Part shown: one piece after another, positions 1 through 9,896 of the stretch
Layout of the letters: the number at the start of each line of letters is the position of its first letter
How positions within the stretch are numbered: position 1 is the stretch's first letter
Source: Candidatus Gastranaerophilales bacterium
Lineage (GTDB): Bacteria > Cyanobacteriota > Vampirovibrionia > Gastranaerophilales > Gastranaerophilaceae
Direction: 5' to 3'
NCBI GenBank assembly: GCA_947626225.1
Contig: CANQRH010000003.1
Span: 223,363 to 287,362 of the forward strand
DNA length: 64,000 bases
Program-made: the position numbers and the translations under genes
The notes under the pieces: model-generated
Seen by the model: only the letters and a program-made list of their open reading frames with translations
Database searches by the model: none
What the model was told of the DNA's origin: nothing

Positions 1-428
1 AGCCTATTGAAAAACGTTGGGAAACCGTAAAAATAAAAGGAATAAATATTATCAATGACAGTTATAATGCAAATCCCGAATCAATGAAGGCTTCGGTATC
101 AGCATTTTTGGATTTGTACAAAAAACCTGTTGTGGTACTCGGTAATATGGGAGAACTCGGTGAAAACGAAATTGATTTTCACAAAGAGGTAGGCAGGTAT
201 CTCGGTGAAAAATATTCGGACAAAGGGGCTGAATTTATTACTGTCGGAAATCTTGCCGATTATATCGGAGATGAGCTGTCTAAATATAATTTAAAAGTAG
301 TCCATTTTGATAATAATCTTGCAACATCTCGTTACATTCTTGATAATATTGATGCCGGTAGTACAATATTTTTAAAGGCTTCCCGTTCGATGAAATTTGA
401 GGAGATAATCGAACAGCTTAAAAGTTAA
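1..428 (+). CDS. murF: UDP-N-acetylmuramoyl-tripeptide--D-alanyl-D-alanine ligase, 3' part
   Basis: This is the C-terminal part of a Mur ligase that adds D-Ala-D-Ala to UDP-MurNAc-tripeptide in the cytoplasm. The open frame runs in from the window edge (codons in phase with base 3), so the ATG at 84 is internal. The motif INDSYNANPESM at bases 48-86 is the MurF signature at the start of the C-terminal ligase domain, and the rest matches that Rossmann-like domain. The stop at 426-428 is 11 bases before mraY, and the mraY ribosome binding site overlaps it, so the two are co-transcribed. The 5' part lies outside the window. Confidence 0.93.
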   Translation, partial: PIEKRWETVKIKGINIINDSYNANPESMKASVSAFLDLYKKPVVVLGNMGELGENEIDFHKEVGRYLGEKYSDKGAEFITVGNLADYIGDELSKYNLKVVHFDNNLATSRYILDNIDAGSTIFLKASRSMKFEEIIEQLKS

Positions 429-439
429 GGAGATTCACT

Positions 440-1411
440 ATGATAATGCTTGCGGCGGCATTTTTGCTCGGGATGATTTTATGTTTATTGTTCGGAGTGC
501 CGTATATAGACTTTTTAAGAAAAAAATTAATAGGTCAGTATGTTAAAGACTGTGCACCGCAGACTCATGCACAAAAACAGGGAACTCCGACAACCGGCGG
601 TGTTTTTATTATTGCAGCGGTTATTTTAGGTTCAATTATTACTCTTGCAATGGCACAAAGACTTACCACAGAAGCTTTTATTATTCTTTTAACCCTGCTG
701 TTTTATACATTTGCGGGATTTCAGGATGACTATATAAAGATAAAAGGTAAAGGCAATGACGGCTTGACTGCTCGCGGTAAATTGCTGAGGCAAATCGCTA
801 TTGCAATGCTTCCGATTTTATATCTGATGATGACAAAAACCGGTTTCTCGGATGTATCTGTCGGTAAATACGTTATTAATACCGGATGGTTTTACCCTGT
901 GTTTGCACTGTTTATAATAACCGGAGCATCAAACGCTTATAATCTTACTGACGGTCTGGACGGACTTGCGGCATCAACGGGAGTATTTGCATTTTTGGGA
1001 TGTGCGATTATTTCGTTGTTTTCGGGATATCCCGAGGCGGCAATAATTTCTTCTGCCGTAGCAGGTTCTCTTGCGGGATTTTTGAAATTTAATAAACCGA
1101 AAGCCGAAGTTTTTATGGGCGATACCGGTTCTTTAGCAATCGGAGGGCTTCTCGGAACTGTTGCGGTATTGGCAAAATTTGAAGTTCTGCTTGTTATTAT
1201 TGCGGGTGTTTTTGTTACGGAAACTTTATCCGTCATTATTCAGGTTGCAAGTTTTAAAACAACGGGCAAAAGAGTTTTTAAAATGTCGCCCATACATCAT
1301 CATTTTGAGCTTTGCGGATGGAGTGAGAAAAAAATTGTAACGGTTTTTGCGCTCGTATCGGCACTGTTGTCTTGTTTGGCGATATTCTTGTTTTATAGAG
1401 GTATTTTGTAA
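440..1411 (+). CDS. mraY: Phospho-N-acetylmuramoyl-pentapeptide transferase
   Basis: Integral membrane enzyme that transfers phospho-MurNAc-pentapeptide to undecaprenyl phosphate, making lipid I. The 323-residue length is usual for a bacterial MraY with about ten membrane segments. Diagnostic motifs are visible: FQDDYIK near residues 94-100 (metal-binding aspartates), NLTDGLDG at 168-175, GDTGS at 227-231, and the His-rich SPIHHHFELCGW loop near 284-295. The start ATG has an AAGGAG-type site overlapping the murF stop. The last base of the stop codon is the first base of murD, giving a coupled TAATG junction. Confidence 0.97.
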   Translation: MIMLAAAFLLGMILCLLFGVPYIDFLRKKLIGQYVKDCAPQTHAQKQGTPTTGGVFIIAAVILGSIITLAMAQRLTTEAFIILLTLLFYTFAGFQDDYIKIKGKGNDGLTARGKLLRQIAIAMLPILYLMMTKTGFSDVSVGKYVINTGWFYPVFALFIITGASNAYNLTDGLDGLAASTGVFAFLGCAIISLFSGYPEAAIISSAVAGSLAGFLKFNKPKAEVFMGDTGSLAIGGLLGTVAVLAKFEVLLVIIAGVFVTETLSVIIQVASFKTTGKRVFKMSPIHHHFELCGWSEKKIVTVFALVSALLSCLAIFLFYRGIL

Positions 1412-2757
1412 TGAAATGGTTTGATATAAAAGTTCTTATACTCGGATTTTCAAAAAGCGGCATATCTGCGGCAAAGTATTTAAACGGTGCGGGAGCGGAT
1501 GTTTATATTACCGAAAGCAGAGAAAAAAAAGACGAGGATGAAGAAACTCTTTCGTTGATGACTAAATTAGGAATAAATGTTGAATTCGGCAAGCATTCGG
1601 ATAAATTTATAAAAGATTCTTATATTGCTGTTACAAGTCCCGGAATTCCGCCGCACAGCGAGATTATGCAAAGACTTAAAGCCGAAAATATAAAAGTTAT
1701 TTCTGAAATTGAACTTGCATTTATGCAGACTTCAAAACCTTTTATTGCAATTACCGGTACTAACGGCAAAACAACAACCACGGCACTAACGGCGCATATT
1801 CTTTCTTCGGAATATAAAGCGGTGCCTTGCGGAAATTACGGGAAACCGCCTTGTGATTTGCTGAATGATAATATTGATTATTTCGTATGTGAATGCAGTT
1901 CTTTCCAGTTGGAATACAGCCCGTCTTTCCAACCGCAGATTGCCGTGTTTACAAATCTTACTCCGGATCATATTGACTGGCATAACGGGGTGGAAAATTA
2001 TTTTAATGCAAAAGCCAAAATATTCAGAGGGGTTCAATCGGCACCGTTTTGCATTTTGAATGCGAAAGACGAAAGACTTGTCAAACTCTCCGAAGAATGC
2101 AAAGGCGAAGTTTTTATGTTTGACGGAGAAATCGGTGAAAACTGTTCTTATATAAAAGACGATGCCATATACTTTAAACGCGGCGGTAAGGAAGAAAAAA
2201 TAATTACCCTGCAGGATTGTCCTTTAATCGGAAATCACAATTATCAAAATGTTATGTGTGCCGTTATTTGTGCAAAATTAGAGGGGATTTCAAACGAGAA
2301 TATCAGACAGTCTGTTATGTCATTTAAAGTTCCCGAACACAGGCTTGAAAAGTTCGCTCAAAAAGGAAAAACGATATTTTACAATGATTCAAAGGCAACA
2401 AATCCGGAAGCAAGCCTTGTTGCAATAAATTCGTTTAATAACTGCGATGTGTCGCTGATTGCGGGCGGAAGGGATAAAAATACGGATTTAAGTGAATTTT
2501 GCGATGCCGTTAAAAAACATATTAAAACGGTAATTCTTATAGGTGAAGCGGCAGACAGGTTTTCCGATAATTTGAAAAAGAACGGTTTTGATAATATTAT
2601 AAGAGAAAAGTCCATGCAGGATGCAATAGATAAATCACTGGAGCTTAATCCGGATGTAGTTTTACTGTCGCCTGCCTGTGCAAGTTTTGACATGTTCAGC
2701 GGTTATGAGGAGAGAGGAAAGGTTTTCAAAGAGTATGTCTTATCAAAGATTAAATAG
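1411..2757 (+). CDS. murD: UDP-N-acetylmuramoylalanine--D-glutamate ligase
   Basis: Cytoplasmic Mur ligase that adds D-glutamate to UDP-MurNAc-L-Ala. The 448-residue protein has an N-terminal Rossmann domain (LILGFSKSGISA, residues 9-20), the ATP-binding P-loop TGTNGKTT at 115-122, the central domain motif NLTPDHIDWH, and the C-terminal motifs FYNDSKATNPEA and AGGRDKNTD. These are the MurD versions of the family motifs. It overlaps mraY by one base and ftsW by 23 bases, consistent with a tightly coupled mur/fts operon. Confidence 0.97.
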   Translation: MKWFDIKVLILGFSKSGISAAKYLNGAGADVYITESREKKDEDEETLSLMTKLGINVEFGKHSDKFIKDSYIAVTSPGIPPHSEIMQRLKAENIKVISEIELAFMQTSKPFIAITGTNGKTTTTALTAHILSSEYKAVPCGNYGKPPCDLLNDNIDYFVCECSSFQLEYSPSFQPQIAVFTNLTPDHIDWHNGVENYFNAKAKIFRGVQSAPFCILNAKDERLVKLSEECKGEVFMFDGEIGENCSYIKDDAIYFKRGGKEEKIITLQDCPLIGNHNYQNVMCAVICAKLEGISNENIRQSVMSFKVPEHRLEKFAQKGKTIFYNDSKATNPEASLVAINSFNNCDVSLIAGGRDKNTDLSEFCDAVKKHIKTVILIGEAADRFSDNLKKNGFDNIIREKSMQDAIDKSLELNPDVVLLSPACASFDMFSGYEERGKVFKEYVLSKIK

Positions 2758-3895
2758 GCGGGAACCGTCATCTATACAAAGTGTTATAGTGTCATCCCCG
2801 GATAAGACACTTTTAATTGTTGTTGCTTTCCTCGTTATAATCGGTTTTTTGGCGATTTTTTCCGCTACGGCGCCTAAATGTCTTGATGAAGGCGGGAACC
2901 CAGCACAATTTCTTTTTAAACAGTTTATCTGTTTTATAGCGGGTTTCTTTGCTATGAAGTTTTTTATGAACTATGATTATAAGAAGCTTGCAAGCTGGAA
3001 CGGTATTGTAATAGCGGTTATTTTGCTTTCTCTTGTTCTGGTTGACTTTACTCCTCTCGGTGTTATGGTTAACGGTGCAAAAAGATGGATGAATATTGCG
3101 GGATTTCAGCTTCAGCCTTCCGAATTTGCAAAGCCTGCGGTTGTGCTTTTGCTTGCGGGTGCATTCAAAAATGATGCAAACCTCTTTGATCAGGACAAAT
3201 GGGTAAAGGCATTTTTCCCTATAATTGCGATGGTCGGTTTAATCTTTATTCAGCCGAATTTATCCATGGTAATTCTTTTGGGAATGACAACTATAGTTAT
3301 GTATATGGCGGCAGGCGGTTCGCTTAAATTATTTTTAAGCTGTGCCGGCGCTATGCTTGGGGGAATTGTTATAGGGCTTACAACTATTATAAAACCATAT
3401 CAGCTTCAGCGTCTCAGAACTTGGCGTCATCCGGAGCTTGATCCTTTAGGTGCTGGATATAATATTATTCAATCCTTAATCGCGTTTGCATCGGGCGGCT
3501 TCAGCGGTGTGGGCTACGGCGGCTCCATACAAAAACTTTCTTATCTGCCCGAATGTCATACCGACTTTATTTTTGCGGTAATTGCGGAAGAACTCGGTTT
3601 TGTAGGATGTGTGCTGGTTATCGGATTATTCTTCACATTCTTGCAAAGAGGGTTTGTTATTGCCGGAAGATGTCCGGATATGTACGGTAAACTGCTGGCG
3701 GCGGGAATTACATTTTCTATAGGCTTTCAGGCATTTATGAATATGAGTGTGGCAAGTTCTTTCCTGCCTACCACGGGTGTTCCGCTTCCTTTTATAAGCT
3801 ACGGCGGTTCATCATTAATAGTATCTTTGATAATGGTTGGTATCCTTTTAAATATTTCTAAAAAACGTATTAAAAAGATAAGGAAAAAGTATTAA
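2735..3895 (+). CDS. ftsW: Septal peptidoglycan glycosyltransferase FtsW (SEDS family)
   Basis: Polytopic SEDS-family enzyme that polymerises lipid II at the division septum with its class b PBP partner. The frame is open from 2678, but I place the start at the ATG at 2735 because AGAGGAAAGG lies upstream of it and the upstream extension would sit deep inside murD. That gives 386 residues with about ten membrane segments. Family motifs include NGAKRWMNIAGFQLQPSEFAK, GGSIQKLSYLPECHTDFIFA, EELGF, and PFISYGGSSL near the C-terminus. Its location between murD and murG supports FtsW rather than the elongation paralogue RodA. Confidence 0.93.
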   Translation: MSYQRLNRREPSSIQSVIVSSPDKTLLIVVAFLVIIGFLAIFSATAPKCLDEGGNPAQFLFKQFICFIAGFFAMKFFMNYDYKKLASWNGIVIAVILLSLVLVDFTPLGVMVNGAKRWMNIAGFQLQPSEFAKPAVVLLLAGAFKNDANLFDQDKWVKAFFPIIAMVGLIFIQPNLSMVILLGMTTIVMYMAAGGSLKLFLSCAGAMLGGIVIGLTTIIKPYQLQRLRTWRHPELDPLGAGYNIIQSLIAFASGGFSGVGYGGSIQKLSYLPECHTDFIFAVIAEELGFVGCVLVIGLFFTFLQRGFVIAGRCPDMYGKLLAAGITFSIGFQAFMNMSVASSFLPTTGVPLPFISYGGSSLIVSLIMVGILLNISKKRIKKIRKKY

Positions 3896-4986
3896 TGGCA
3901 AGATTTTTTATAACCGGAGGCGGAACGGGAGGACATATTTATCCGGCTGTTGCTGTGGCGGAAGCCCTTGAAGGTGATGATATTTTTTATATCGGAAATC
4001 CGAAAAATCTTGAATATGAGATAGCTGCAAAAAAAGGGTTTAAATTTTTGGGTATTAATATTCACGGCATGCCGCGAAAAATAGGATTTTCTCTTATCAA
4101 ATGGATGTTTGAACTGGCTTTTGCTACGGCAAAATGTTGCTTCTATATTCTTAAATACCGTCCTGATGCTGTCTTTGGTACGGGCGGATATGTTTCTGCT
4201 CCGGTTCTTATCGCGGCAAAGGTTTTAAATATTCCTTACATGATGCACGATTGTGATGCTTGTCCCGGGTTGGTTACAAGAGGAATGGCTAAAGGTGCCG
4301 AATGTATTTCCGTTGCTTTTGAAAATGCATGTAAAGTTTTGGATAATCCTAATTGTTCCGTGAACGGGAATCCTATCCGCCCCGGATTTAAAACACTTTC
4401 AAAAGAAGATGCACGCAAAGATTTGGGATTGAAGAATAAACTCACTCTTTGTGTAACAGGCGGTTCGCAGGGCGCGCAGTCAATTAATAATGCCGTTTCT
4501 GAGATTCTTATGAAATTATCTAAAAATTATGATTTACAAATAATTTTTCAGACGGGCAGGAAAAATTTCGAAAATGTTATCGGGCGGTTAAAAAATATTT
4601 ATCCCGAATACGAGTCCGATAAGAATTTGCTTATAAGACCGTATTTTGAGGATATGGTTACGGTTTTAAAGGCTTCTGATATTGCAGTATCAAGATCCGG
4701 TTCATTAAGTATTTCCGAGATTTGTGCATCTTCGATTGCACCGATATTTGTACCATATCCTTATGCGGCGGCGGATCATCAGCGAAAAAATGCACGATAT
4801 CTTGCAGATAAGGATGCGGGATTATATATTGAAGATGATTGTATTAATGCCGATGTTTTATATGAAATAATTTCATCATTAATAAATGATAAAGAAAAAC
4901 TTTCAAAGCTTCAGCAAAATTCATTTGCTCTTGCAAAGTTTGACGGGCTTGAAAAAATTGTTTCCCGATTAAGAGAAATTATTTAA
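3895..4986 (+). CDS. murG: Undecaprenyldiphospho-muramoylpentapeptide beta-N-acetylglucosaminyltransferase
   Basis: Peripheral inner-membrane GT-B enzyme that adds GlcNAc to lipid I to make lipid II. The 363-residue product opens with the diagnostic glycine-rich loop TGGGTGGHIYPA (residues 7-18). It contains GTGGYVSAP and the C-terminal donor-site segment VSRSGSLSISEI, where many MurG proteins have SRAGA. It starts within the ftsW stop (TAATG). Its 3' end overlaps the opposite-strand AsmA-like gene by 8 bases, so the operon ends here with no visible terminator. murC, murB and ftsZ do not follow. Confidence 0.96.
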   Translation: MARFFITGGGTGGHIYPAVAVAEALEGDDIFYIGNPKNLEYEIAAKKGFKFLGINIHGMPRKIGFSLIKWMFELAFATAKCCFYILKYRPDAVFGTGGYVSAPVLIAAKVLNIPYMMHDCDACPGLVTRGMAKGAECISVAFENACKVLDNPNCSVNGNPIRPGFKTLSKEDARKDLGLKNKLTLCVTGGSQGAQSINNAVSEILMKLSKNYDLQIIFQTGRKNFENVIGRLKNIYPEYESDKNLLIRPYFEDMVTVLKASDIAVSRSGSLSISEICASSIAPIFVPYPYAAADHQRKNARYLADKDAGLYIEDDCINADVLYEIISSLINDKEKLSKLQQNSFALAKFDGLEKIVSRLREII

Positions 4987-7900
4987 CCCAGCGGAAGCTT
5001 GTTACGTAATTTTCTCCGTTGATATCGCCGTTTACGTCTACGGTAAATACTCTGTAAATGTTTGTTACATCTTTGATATTAGGAATTTTTGCAATTTCTT
5101 CCTGCAAAAGAAGTTTTTCGTTATTGTTGTTTATTCCGGGGATTGTATTAAACAGTGTATTTAAAGATGCATTTCTGATTTTTCCGAATACTGTTGTTAT
5201 ATTTTTTGACAGACTTCCGTATATTTTCATATCAGCAACGGAGGTTACGATGTTGTATGTTCCTGACATGTACATGTTTAAATCTTTTCCGCCGGAATAA
5301 ATATTGATTTCCTTTGCAATGCCGTCAGCAAGGCTTATGTTTCCCGAAATACTGTCAAAACTTCCTGTTTTTAAAGGTGTTATCAAGTCAATTATTCCGT
5401 TTATTGAAAGACCCGTAAGTCCTCCTTTAAACAAATTGCCCGCTTTTAGAAGGTATTCAAGCGAACCTAATTTCGGTATTCTGCCGTCTGCTATTTTAAA
5501 TTCTCCTTTTCCCGAAAGGGTTTTGAAACAGTCTTCATTTATTGTTCCCGTACAGCTCAAGTCAAAATCCCCGTTTACGGAACCGTAAACCTGACCTTTC
5601 AAATCAAACAGTGCTTCCGACATAATTAAAGCATTTGCCCTGTCCAAATGAATTTTCAATCCCGCTTGATTATTATTGAGATTGTATTTAAGACTGCCGA
5701 GTACCGAGCCTTCCGCTATATCAAATTTAAAATCGTTTATATTAACAATTTTTTTGTTATCAATAGTCATCGAAGATATAAAATTATCAGCATTTATGTT
5801 TCGTACTTTAATTTTGTCCGCTTCAATCCGCGCTTTTTGAACAATAAACTGCTTTATATCAAATTGGTTATTATTTGTCCGGCTTAGTGACGAATAAGAC
5901 GGATTTCTCGAAGATTCTGCTTCTATATCTCTTAGTGTATCAGTGATTTTATTTACATCCAAATCGGCAAGTTTAAGTTTCAAATCTTCAACAATGTACG
6001 GAGGTGAGATTTTATTGCGCATAACCGCTGATAAATTGACATCATTGGTTAAAACCGTTCCTTTACTTTCGATATAAATTTTTCCGTTTTTAAAATTTAA
6101 ACTTACATCCTTAATTACCGAATCAAAAAACGGTATATCAATACTTGAGATTGAAAAGTTTCCGCTGATTTTGGGATTTTGTGAAGTCCCGTTTAAAACT
6201 AAATCGGACGTAAAAACACCCTGTTTCATAAACGGTTTTCTGAATATTATGTTAAATATTTTTGCATCCGTCGGGGTTTGAGTTTTTACTTTAAAATTAT
6301 TGAACCCGATATTGCCGTTTTTCATGAAATTTAGCATCCCTGAGGCATTGAGTTGAGTGTTTGCAACGGGTTTGTTGTTTTGGGATTTTATAATTTTATC
6401 GTATTTAAAACTGTTTATTTTTAATCTGTCAGGAGAATAAACACTTTTTGCGGTTATTTTTACGGGGTTTTCCGCCTCTCCTATTGATGCTCCCATATAG
6501 TAAATACTGGAATCTTCAAGAATATCAAATACCGTATTTAAGGAAAGATTTGTCATTGTGCCGTTTAATTTCGCGGTCAATATTGTGTCGCCTTTTAATT
6601 TTATCGGGTAAACCGTGTCTATATTAAAAAACTGATCAAAAAATTCTTGTGTGGGCTTTGTGTTTAAGTATAAATCCAAATAAGGATTTGTTTGAAAGTT
6701 TGCAATTTTTCCGTCAACAAATACCGGCATATCACCGATTGAGGCGTTGATTTTATTCAGTGAAAGCCTGTTATTTTTTGCGGAGATATTCCCGCTGTTT
6801 ACCGTAACTTTTGTTTTTCTGGGTTTATAAATAAAGCTTATGTTCGCTATATTTGAGCTTGCGTTTAAATTATTATTTACAATGCCTGCATTCAGGTTTA
6901 ACTTACCGTTCTGAAATTCAAAATCGTTAAGAGTCTTTAAAATATTGGCGGGCAAAATATAGCGAAGTGCTTTTTCATTTAGCATATTGAGGTTGAAAGA
7001 ATTGACTTTGCAAACTCCGTTAACAACTCTGTTATCTGAAAAGAAATTAGTAATATTCAAAGACAGATTGAACGGGCTGTTTTGTAAAGTCCCTTTCAGT
7101 GAGGGCAGTTTAAGATTTGAGTTATTAAGTTCAAAATTGCTGTCGTTTACAATTATCGAGCTTTTTGCACCTTTGTTTGAAAATATTTTCCCTTTTAAAT
7201 ATATTTTATTTAATTCTATGTCATCTGCTTTTCCGTTGTAAAATGCCGTAAATGCGGAATTTATTGTTGAAAAATCCCGTAAATAAGGACTTTTCGGCGA
7301 TATTGACCGAAGCGCATCTCCCGCATTAAGTCTGTCTGATACAAATTTCAGACTGCTTTTGTTGTCTTGGATTTTTCCGGTTACGCTAATTTTAGAGCCG
7401 TTGAGTTTTGAATTAAGATTTATTACGGAATTGAGATTGTCAATTTCTATTTCTCCCGCAGTCAAAATCGGAGGAAGCCCCTTTATTTGAACCATGTCGG
7501 AAAGAAGTTTTATATTTACGTTTGCAAAAATATTTTTATTAAATTCAATTTCGTTTATATCCGTTATTTCACCGGTTAATTTTAATTTCAGATTAAGTTT
7601 TCCCGAAATATGTTCAACAAATGAAACTGTTTTTTCAATATCGGAAAGCATCGGAGATGTTTTTAACGCTTTCAGTAAGCTATCCGCATTTTGATTATTT
7701 GCTTCAACATCAAAATCAAGTTTTCCTAAAAGATTACAATCTCCTTTTATTGTCACGGGAGCACCGTTCATATATGCCGTTTGTGTTTTAAACACGGTAT
7801 CCTGATTATTAAAATCCAGAGTCCCCGAACCGCCCGTAAAAATTATATGTTTGATGTCGTTAAAAGAAGCCGATGTCTCTTTAAATTTGAATTGCCCCCA

Positions 7901-9409
7901 TGCATAAGGATCTTTTCTTGTTCCGGTTACACGGAGATTTATTGAACCCTTGCCTTTTATGTCCATAATCGGAACCGGCCCGAGATTAAACCGTAAAATT
8001 TCATGAAGCGGATTCAGGACAATTTGTGCTGTTTTTAAATCTACATTCTCGGAGCTTAATATATATAAATCCGCGCTCCTCTCTTTATCAAGGTTAACAT
8101 ATCCGTTTACGGTTACATTTTCTTTTGCGCCTGCAGGTATATTACAGTCCAGATTAAATTTATCTCCTTTAAAATCCATTTTTATATCTGCTTTTTTAGC
8201 ATTTGCTATGGGTTTTACAAGGTAAGCGTTTGAAATATGCATTTTGCCGAATACTTCCGGCAAATCTGCTTTCCCGTTAATTTTTAAGTCTCCGTTTACA
8301 TCTGCCCAAAATCCCGCCTGTTTTAGTGTTTCTGTATCAATATCCGGAAATAAATCCTTTGATGCGGGAAGTAATGCGATTATACTTTCGGCTTTGGAAT
8401 TTTTGATGACGGTTCTTATATCAAGTTCCGGGGTTCCGAATGAAAGTTTTGTTATATCTCCCGATATTTCGGTATCAATTCCCGTGCCTGAAATTTTAAT
8501 TTTTTTTATGCGAATGCCGTCTTGAATCGTTGTGATATCGGATTTTATATTCAGATTGTTTTTTGAATATACTGAAGATTTGATATCTTCTTTGTAAATA
8601 CCGAAATTTTTTAAATCAGCGGAGCTTATTATTTGTTTGCGTCCGTCCGGGGTTTTAACGGTTTGTGCGGTCAGGTTTATTATTCCGCTCAATAGTTTAA
8701 TTTTATCTTTTGATAAAAATTCCGCATAAGCGGAAAAATCGGAAATATCCAGATTTTTAATGAAGCCGTTTATCGCAAGTCTGTCACTGTCAATATGATT
8801 TAACGGGAGTCCCGTATTAACCGACAGTTTTATATTTGATACTTTTTTACCCGTTTTCAAATACGCTTCCGTTGAAAAATTTAAGGATTTGTTATTAACA
8901 AAGTCTTTTATAATTAGCTGTCTGCCGTATAAGTTTATTTGTTTAGCCTTTAATTTATCATCAAGGTTAATCGTGTACGATTCCGTATCTGCCGTAAGTC
9001 GGTTTATTGATGTTTCAGGGATTGATTGAAGCTCATATTGACCTAATTTAAGTTTTGAATCCTTGTCAAATACAAGATTTGCTCTGATTGATGATGCAGA
9101 AAACCGCTTTATATTAATCTTTTTAAATAACAGCGGGATAAGGCGTATATTGATTGACGGATTTACAATCTCAACGGCTTTTGAACCGTCATCGTTAAGT
9201 AATGCCGTATTATCGGCATAAAACCATACGGAAGGGACAATTCCGGCTTTAATGTTTGCGTTTGTTGACGAAATTCTGTATCCCGTCTTTTGAAAAACAA
9301 GAGTTTCCAAATAATCGATTTTCCCGTTCAGAAAACAGGAAATACCGAAATAATAAATCCCGTACAAGACAGCCAATATAGATAATGTTAGCGCAAATTT
9401 CCTTCCCAC
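4979..9409 (-). CDS. Very large AsmA/TamB-like envelope protein
   Basis: A 1,476-residue protein with one N-terminal membrane anchor (about residues 5-27) followed by a long, beta-rich, repetitive region full of short alternating hydrophobic stretches such as LNLKLKLTGEITD and SGNISLADGIAKEI. This architecture fits the AsmA/YhdP/TamB group of bridge-like proteins, known to move phospholipids between inner and outer membranes. The family is recognised by fold and composition, not by a catalytic motif. The start is GTG at 9409; a TATAAT (9421-9416) sits six bases upstream with no Shine-Dalgarno, so the mRNA may be leaderless. The exact subfamily is uncertain. Confidence 0.72.
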   Translation of the reverse strand: MGRKFALTLSILAVLYGIYYFGISCFLNGKIDYLETLVFQKTGYRISSTNANIKAGIVPSVWFYADNTALLNDDGSKAVEIVNPSINIRLIPLLFKKINIKRFSASSIRANLVFDKDSKLKLGQYELQSIPETSINRLTADTESYTINLDDKLKAKQINLYGRQLIIKDFVNNKSLNFSTEAYLKTGKKVSNIKLSVNTGLPLNHIDSDRLAINGFIKNLDISDFSAYAEFLSKDKIKLLSGIINLTAQTVKTPDGRKQIISSADLKNFGIYKEDIKSSVYSKNNLNIKSDITTIQDGIRIKKIKISGTGIDTEISGDITKLSFGTPELDIRTVIKNSKAESIIALLPASKDLFPDIDTETLKQAGFWADVNGDLKINGKADLPEVFGKMHISNAYLVKPIANAKKADIKMDFKGDKFNLDCNIPAGAKENVTVNGYVNLDKERSADLYILSSENVDLKTAQIVLNPLHEILRFNLGPVPIMDIKGKGSINLRVTGTRKDPYAWGQFKFKETSASFNDIKHIIFTGGSGTLDFNNQDTVFKTQTAYMNGAPVTIKGDCNLLGKLDFDVEANNQNADSLLKALKTSPMLSDIEKTVSFVEHISGKLNLKLKLTGEITDINEIEFNKNIFANVNIKLLSDMVQIKGLPPILTAGEIEIDNLNSVINLNSKLNGSKISVTGKIQDNKSSLKFVSDRLNAGDALRSISPKSPYLRDFSTINSAFTAFYNGKADDIELNKIYLKGKIFSNKGAKSSIIVNDSNFELNNSNLKLPSLKGTLQNSPFNLSLNITNFFSDNRVVNGVCKVNSFNLNMLNEKALRYILPANILKTLNDFEFQNGKLNLNAGIVNNNLNASSNIANISFIYKPRKTKVTVNSGNISAKNNRLSLNKINASIGDMPVFVDGKIANFQTNPYLDLYLNTKPTQEFFDQFFNIDTVYPIKLKGDTILTAKLNGTMTNLSLNTVFDILEDSSIYYMGASIGEAENPVKITAKSVYSPDRLKINSFKYDKIIKSQNNKPVANTQLNASGMLNFMKNGNIGFNNFKVKTQTPTDAKIFNIIFRKPFMKQGVFTSDLVLNGTSQNPKISGNFSISSIDIPFFDSVIKDVSLNFKNGKIYIESKGTVLTNDVNLSAVMRNKISPPYIVEDLKLKLADLDVNKITDTLRDIEAESSRNPSYSSLSRTNNNQFDIKQFIVQKARIEADKIKVRNINADNFISSMTIDNKKIVNINDFKFDIAEGSVLGSLKYNLNNNQAGLKIHLDRANALIMSEALFDLKGQVYGSVNGDFDLSCTGTINEDCFKTLSGKGEFKIADGRIPKLGSLEYLLKAGNLFKGGLTGLSINGIIDLITPLKTGSFDSISGNISLADGIAKEINIYSGGKDLNMYMSGTYNIVTSVADMKIYGSLSKNITTVFGKIRNASLNTLFNTIPGINNNNEKLLLQEEIAKIPNIKDVTNIYRVFTVDVNGDINGENYVTSFRWVK

Positions 9410-9460
9410 ATTATAATTATATAATTAATTTAAAAAAAATAAATAGTCTAAATGATATAA

Positions 9461-9483
9461 AAAAACCGCCCTAGGCGGTTTTT
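9461..9483 (-). terminator. Intrinsic terminator of the ribbon-helix-helix gene
   Basis: A perfect 10-bp stem (AAAAACCGCC / GGCGGTTTTT) with a three-base loop starts one base past the stop codon of the gene at 9485-9673. Read on the minus strand it ends in a T run. It isolates that gene from the downstream AsmA-like gene. Confidence 0.85.
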
Positions 9484-9484
9484 A

Positions 9485-9673
9485 CTACTCTAAAAGTGAT
9501 TCCAAAAGTTCGGCATTTTTAGCCGAGGATGCGGACTCGCGTACTTTTTGCTTGTAGATATAAGTTCTTAAAGCTTCGCGAATTAGTTCACTGCGTGAAC
9601 GATTTTCTCCGTCTGCGACCTGATCAATTTTGTTCAAAAATTCTTCAGGCATTGAAATAAGTACTCGTGCCAT
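9485..9673 (-). CDS. Ribbon-helix-helix (CopG/Arc-type) DNA-binding protein
   Basis: A 62-residue protein with the classic RHH fold pattern: a short beta strand (ARVLISMPEEFLNKID, residues 2-17), then helices containing the family signature NRSRSELIREALRTYI (24-39). Such proteins are dimeric repressors, often of their own promoter, of metal uptake genes or as antitoxins. There is no NikR-type C-terminal metal domain and no adjacent toxin gene, so the target is unknown. An AAGGAG site lies just before the ATG and a strong terminator follows immediately, so it is a single-gene unit divergent from pyrH. Confidence 0.85.
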   Translation of the reverse strand: MARVLISMPEEFLNKIDQVADGENRSRSELIREALRTYIYKQKVRESASSAKNAELLESLLE

Positions 9674-9896
9674 ATATTCTCCTTTTCTTTATATCAAGTT
9701 ATATTTAAATAAAAACAGAATGATTTAAAAAAGTGCTAATTTTTATTTAAAAAATATATCATCAAATTATAAAACCCTTGCGGAATGGGCATTTCGGCGA
9801 GAAAATTCATGTTTACAATACTTTACAATTATTAGTAAGACATACCGTTTACAATATACTTGTTTTGAGTTACTATAAACACAAGAGGTATCCTAA

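Noticed and set aside
84-428. murF start at the ATG at 84
   Set aside because: The frame is open to the window edge and the MurF motif INDSYNANPE lies upstream of this ATG, so it is internal to a truncated gene.
2678-2734. N-terminal extension of ftsW
   Set aside because: It lies inside murD and has no ribosome site; the ATG at 2735 fits better.
5058-8525. Plus-strand open frames opposite the AsmA-like gene
   Set aside because: They lack ribosome sites and family signals and mirror the codon pattern of the minus-strand gene.
9811-9856. Two GTTTACAATA copies upstream of pyrH as DnaA boxes or an origin
   Set aside because: They do not match TTATCCACA, and no other origin features are nearby.
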